Shown: piece after piece, positions 4,951 through 6,672 of the stretch
How positions within the stretch are numbered: the first letter of the stretch is position 1
Layout of the letters: each line of letters opens with the position of its first letter
NCBI GenBank assembly: GCA_964618405.1
Contig: CAZUAY010000214.1
Location: 1-6,672, forward strand
Origin: JBBQIY01 sp964618405
GTDB lineage: Bacteria; Verrucomicrobiota; Kiritimatiellia; RFP12; UBA3636
Direction of reading: 5' to 3'
Length of the DNA stretch: 6,672 nt
The notes under the pieces: model-generated
Databases searched by the model: none
Seen by the model: only the letters and a program-made list of their open reading frames with translations
Told to the model about the DNA's origin: nothing
Translations under genes and position numbers: made by a program

Positions 4951-6291
4951 ATGATGATGATGAACACAAAGCCGCTCGTCGAAAACGCCTTCTGGCAACA
5001 GGAGCAAGAGTGCATGCCCATTGACCAACTGCGCGCACTGCAACTCGCCAAGCTCAAATCCGTCGTGGCGCGCGTCCACTCCGACGTACCCGCCTATCAA
5101 AAGGCATTTGATGCCGCTGGCATCAGGCCTGACCAAATCAAGACGCTTGATGATCTTCGTCGACTTCCCTTTACGACAAAGGCTGATTTGCGCGCTAACT
5201 ACCCCTTGGGATACTTGGCAATACCCCGTGAGGAAGTGGTGCGCTTCCACGGGTCCTCCGGCTCCACCGGCAAGCCCACCTTTGTAGCGTATTCGAAATC
5301 CGATATGTCGAATTGGGCCGATCTCTGCGCACGCTTTCTTTATTCGGGCGGACTCCGCGCCAGTATGACCGCTCAGGTCTCCTTCGGCTACGGCCTGTTT
5401 ACGGGTGGCTTTGGACTGCATCAAGGCATTGAACGAATCGGAGCAGCGGTGCTACCCGCCTCAAGCGGCAATACCGCCCGTCAACTACTGCTCCTTCAGG
5501 ATATGGAGGCCGATTTCCTGATCTGCACACCCTCCTACGCGCTCCATCTCGCAGACGGCATCAAGTCAGGAACGATCGACCGATCAACACTCAAGCTCAA
5601 AGGCATGTTCCTCGGTTCTGAACCGTGGACGGAAGGCATGCGCCACCGCATGGAGGAAGATCTCGGAATCTACGTTGAGAACAACTATGGGCTCAGCGAG
5701 ATTCAAGGACCTGGCGTATCAGGTGAATGTGCGTACCGCAATGGCATGCACGTTGCTGAAGATCATTTTATCGTGGAATGCATCAACCCAGACACGCTGG
5801 AGCCCGTCGCAGAAGGTGAAGAAGGAGAACTCGTCTTTACCACGCTCAACAAAGAAGCATTTCCCCTCATCCGCTATCGAACACGCGACATCTCTAAACT
5901 CTGCCACACGCCGTGTCCCTGCGGGCGTACTTCCGTTTTAATGAGCCGGGTCACGGGCCGAACGGACGACATGCTCATTATCCGTGGCGTTAATGTGTAT
6001 CCCTCGCAGATAGAGACCGCGCTTCTCAGCATTCCTGCGGCATCGGCCCACTACATGATCGAAGTCAGCAGACCGAAGACCATGGATGAAGTCACCGTGC
6101 ATGTCGAATTGAAGCCACAGGGCATGGTTGATTCCATTTCTGAACTCAATAACATTCGTGATCGCATTATTTCCCATATTGCTGGTATTACCGGACTTCA
6201 CGTCAAGGTCTTCCTTGAACAGCCCAATACGCTCGAACGCTTCGAGGGGAAATCCAAACGCGTCAAGGATCTTCGGAATCTGAAGGACTAG
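4951..6291 (+). CDS. PaaK-type aryl-CoA ligase, copy 2 (phenylacetate-CoA ligase family, AMP-forming)
   Basis: This 446-residue paralogue of the ligase at 3066-4400 has matching landmarks at identical residue numbers: SSGSTGKP (102-109), SFGYGLFTGGFG (144-155), LGSEPW (221-226), YGLSE (246-250), YRTRDIS (309-315, Asp 313), GRTDDML (336-342), IIRGVNVYPSQIE (343-355) and EGKSKRV with likely catalytic Lys 434. C260, C322 and C324 are also kept, consistent with a shared metal site. Around the acid pocket the two differ: Y145 in copy 1 is F145 here, the following segment differs (GATDMGLTVVPVSGG against GIERIGAAVLPASSG), and the motif before the catalytic lysine is LPRSEGK against LERFEGK. Substrates may therefore differ. 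The gene opens with four ATG codons; the first has the best ribosome-binding spacing. It is the last gene of the operon; its TAG lies inside a repeated sequence (6288-6299). Confidence 0.93.
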   Translation: MMMMNTKPLVENAFWQQEQECMPIDQLRALQLAKLKSVVARVHSDVPAYQKAFDAAGIRPDQIKTLDDLRRLPFTTKADLRANYPLGYLAIPREEVVRFHGSSGSTGKPTFVAYSKSDMSNWADLCARFLYSGGLRASMTAQVSFGYGLFTGGFGLHQGIERIGAAVLPASSGNTARQLLLLQDMEADFLICTPSYALHLADGIKSGTIDRSTLKLKGMFLGSEPWTEGMRHRMEEDLGIYVENNYGLSEIQGPGVSGECAYRNGMHVAEDHFIVECINPDTLEPVAEGEEGELVFTTLNKEAFPLIRYRTRDISKLCHTPCPCGRTSVLMSRVTGRTDDMLIIRGVNVYPSQIETALLSIPAASAHYMIEVSRPKTMDEVTVHVELKPQGMVDSISELNNIRDRIISHIAGITGLHVKVFLEQPNTLERFEGKSKRVKDLRNLKD

Positions 6292-6292
6292 T

Positions 6293-6313
6293 CGCGAGTC
6301 GTGAGGCGTGAGT
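6293..6313. repeat. Three tandem degenerate heptamers at the end of the second ligase gene
   Basis: CGCGAGT, CGTGAGG and CGTGAGT follow each other directly after the stop codon, and a partial GAG continues the pattern. The 12-mer CTAGTCGCGAGT at 6288-6299 includes the TAG stop and is identical to 1707-1718. Confidence 0.65.
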
Positions 6314-6342
6314 GAGAACAGGCTCGAAAAATATTCAGGAGA

Positions 6343-6377
6343 CAAGCCCTCCGCGGTGCAGCCTCGCGGAAGGCTTG
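6343..6377. repeat. Imperfect 13-bp inverted repeat overlapping the first 68-bp repeat copy
   Basis: CAAGCCCTCCGCG (6343-6355) pairs with CGCGGAAGGCTTG (6365-6377) at 12 of 13 positions around a 9-nt loop. The right arm is inside the 68-bp repeat, while most of the left arm lies outside it. The second copy lacks the left arm and so cannot form this hairpin. Confidence 0.7.
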
Positions 6378-6419
6378 CCTATAACGTCGAGTTTCGCTAA
6401 GCAGTGGTCGTAACGAACG
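6352..6419. repeat. 68-bp intergenic direct repeat, copy 1
   Basis: It runs from CGCGGTGCAG to TCGTAACGAACG and is 66/68 identical to 6605-6672. The two differences are close together (6362 and 6364). The copy is followed at once by the hairpin pair at 6423-6468. Both copies are non-coding and in the same orientation. Confidence 0.92.
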
Positions 6420-6422
6420 GAG

Positions 6423-6442
6423 CGGGGACATTCCTGTCCCCG
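6423..6442. repeat. Perfect 8-bp hairpin (TTCC loop)
   Basis: CGGGGACA (6423-6430) and TGTCCCCG (6435-6442) are exact complements around TTCC. It starts 4 bp after repeat copy 1, so it may be part of a larger repeat unit whose second example is cut off by the window edge. Confidence 0.75.
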
Positions 6443-6448
6443 ACACGA

Positions 6449-6478
6449 CGGGGGTTGGAAAACCCCCGCTCCTTTTGC
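6449..6478 (+). terminator. Candidate Rho-independent terminator of the operon
   Basis: CGGGGGTT (6449-6456) and AACCCCCG (6461-6468) form a perfect 8-bp stem with a GGAA tetraloop. CTCCTTTTGCTT follows, a modest T-tract after a 4-nt gap. It is about 160 bp after the last stop codon and on the right strand to end the operon transcript. The T-tract is short, so termination efficiency is uncertain. Confidence 0.45.
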
Positions 6479-6538
6479 TTTGCTCGTCTGCCGTTCCTGC
6501 ACAGGCAGGCGTCTTCGCGTGAGACTTCTCCTGTCTTC

Positions 6539-6574
6539 GACGAAGTTTGAGACAAAGTTCGCGACAAAGTTTTT
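6539..6574. repeat. Three 12-nt tandem units (GACRAAGTT core)
   Basis: GACGAAGTTTGA, GACAAAGTTCGC and GACAAAGTTTTT follow each other with an exact 12-nt period. The first nine bases match with one difference among the three units; the last three vary. It lies between the two copies of the 68-bp repeat. No function is apparent. Confidence 0.6.
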
Positions 6575-6604
6575 TGGGATGCAAAAGTTATTTCATCGTT
6601 TTTT

Positions 6605-6672
6605 CGCGGTGCAGTCGCGCGGAAGGCTTGCCTATAACGTCGAGTTTCGCTAAGCAGTGGTCGTAACGAACG
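6605..6672. repeat. 68-bp intergenic direct repeat, copy 2 (may continue past window)
   Basis: It is identical to 6352-6419 except at two positions and is shifted by exactly 253 bp. The match is still perfect at the last base of the window, so the repeat probably extends further. Copy 1 is followed by hairpins, and the same may be true here. Confidence 0.92.

Larger units (their letters stand above)
6292..6672. other. Non-coding, repeat-rich region downstream of the operon
   Basis: Nothing in these 381 bp reads as a convincing gene. The region holds heptamers starting at the stop codon, an imperfect hairpin, two copies of a 68-bp repeat, a pair of strong GC hairpins that may end the operon transcript, and a three-unit 12-nt repeat. 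The only longer open frame (minus strand, 6288-6584) runs through these repeats and has a composition unlike a folded protein. Confidence 0.7.

Noticed and set aside
4816..5424. 202-codon minus-strand open frame
   Set aside because: Spans the antisense of the ACT end, the gap and the second ligase start. No motifs, and it crosses the leader stem-loop.
6288..6584. 98-codon minus-strand open frame downstream of the operon
   Set aside because: It runs through hairpins, a 68-bp repeat copy and heptamers; Arg- and Cys-rich composition with no family resemblance.
6352..6672. CRISPR array suggested by the repeated sequence
   Set aside because: There are only two copies, 68 bp long and 253 bp apart, with no regular spacers and no cas genes in the window.
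1..6672. tRNA, rRNA, riboswitch or insertion sequence
   Set aside because: I saw no cloverleaf with a TTCGA-type loop, no rRNA-like sequence, no transposase motifs and no long terminal inverted repeats with target duplications.

Overview
The window looks like bacterial chromosome of moderate GC. It carries a lipoprotein with a clear lipobox, genes led by Shine-Dalgarno sites, and repeat-rich intergenic DNA. The gene set (an Eco57I/type IIG-like methylase, a PotD-like lipoprotein, paired PaaK-type ligases and a tandem-ACT protein) fits a Gram-negative, probably anaerobic bacterium. A PVC-group lineage such as Kiritimatiellota or Lentisphaerota is my guess from gene style and intergenic repeats; nothing here proves it.

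Left part (1-1522, minus strand): the first 507 codons of a large DNA N6-adenine methyltransferase with an N-terminal PD-(D/E)XK nuclease motif. The gene runs off the left edge. This is a single-polypeptide restriction-modification candidate whose target-recognition end lies outside the window. Positions 1523-2028 separate it from the divergent operon. They hold a perfect 18-bp inverted repeat (1648-1687), four degenerate heptamers (1691-1718), a possible ParE/RelE-like toxin remnant on the minus strand (1707-1892), and an AT-rich promoter-like stretch in front of the operon.

Central part (2029-6291, plus strand): four collinear genes, probably one operon. They encode a PotD/PotF-type solute-binding lipoprotein, a PaaK-type aryl-CoA ligase, a tandem-ACT small-molecule-binding protein, and a second PaaK-type ligase. 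The ligases are diverged paralogues whose key motifs fall at identical residue numbers. The binding protein keeps the acidic amine-binding residues of PotD but has lost two tryptophans that line the pocket. No ABC permease or ATPase gene is present. A working model, which is inference, is that the ligases activate aromatic or related acids as CoA thioesters, the ACT protein senses an aromatic amino acid or related ligand, and the lipoprotein captures a cationic or amine-bearing solute.

Right part (6292-6672): no credible gene. It contains heptamers starting at the stop codon of the second ligase gene, a 68-bp direct repeat in two copies (66/68 identical, 253 bp apart, the second cut by the window edge), several hairpins including a possible terminator with two mutually exclusive folds, and a short 12-nt tandem repeat.
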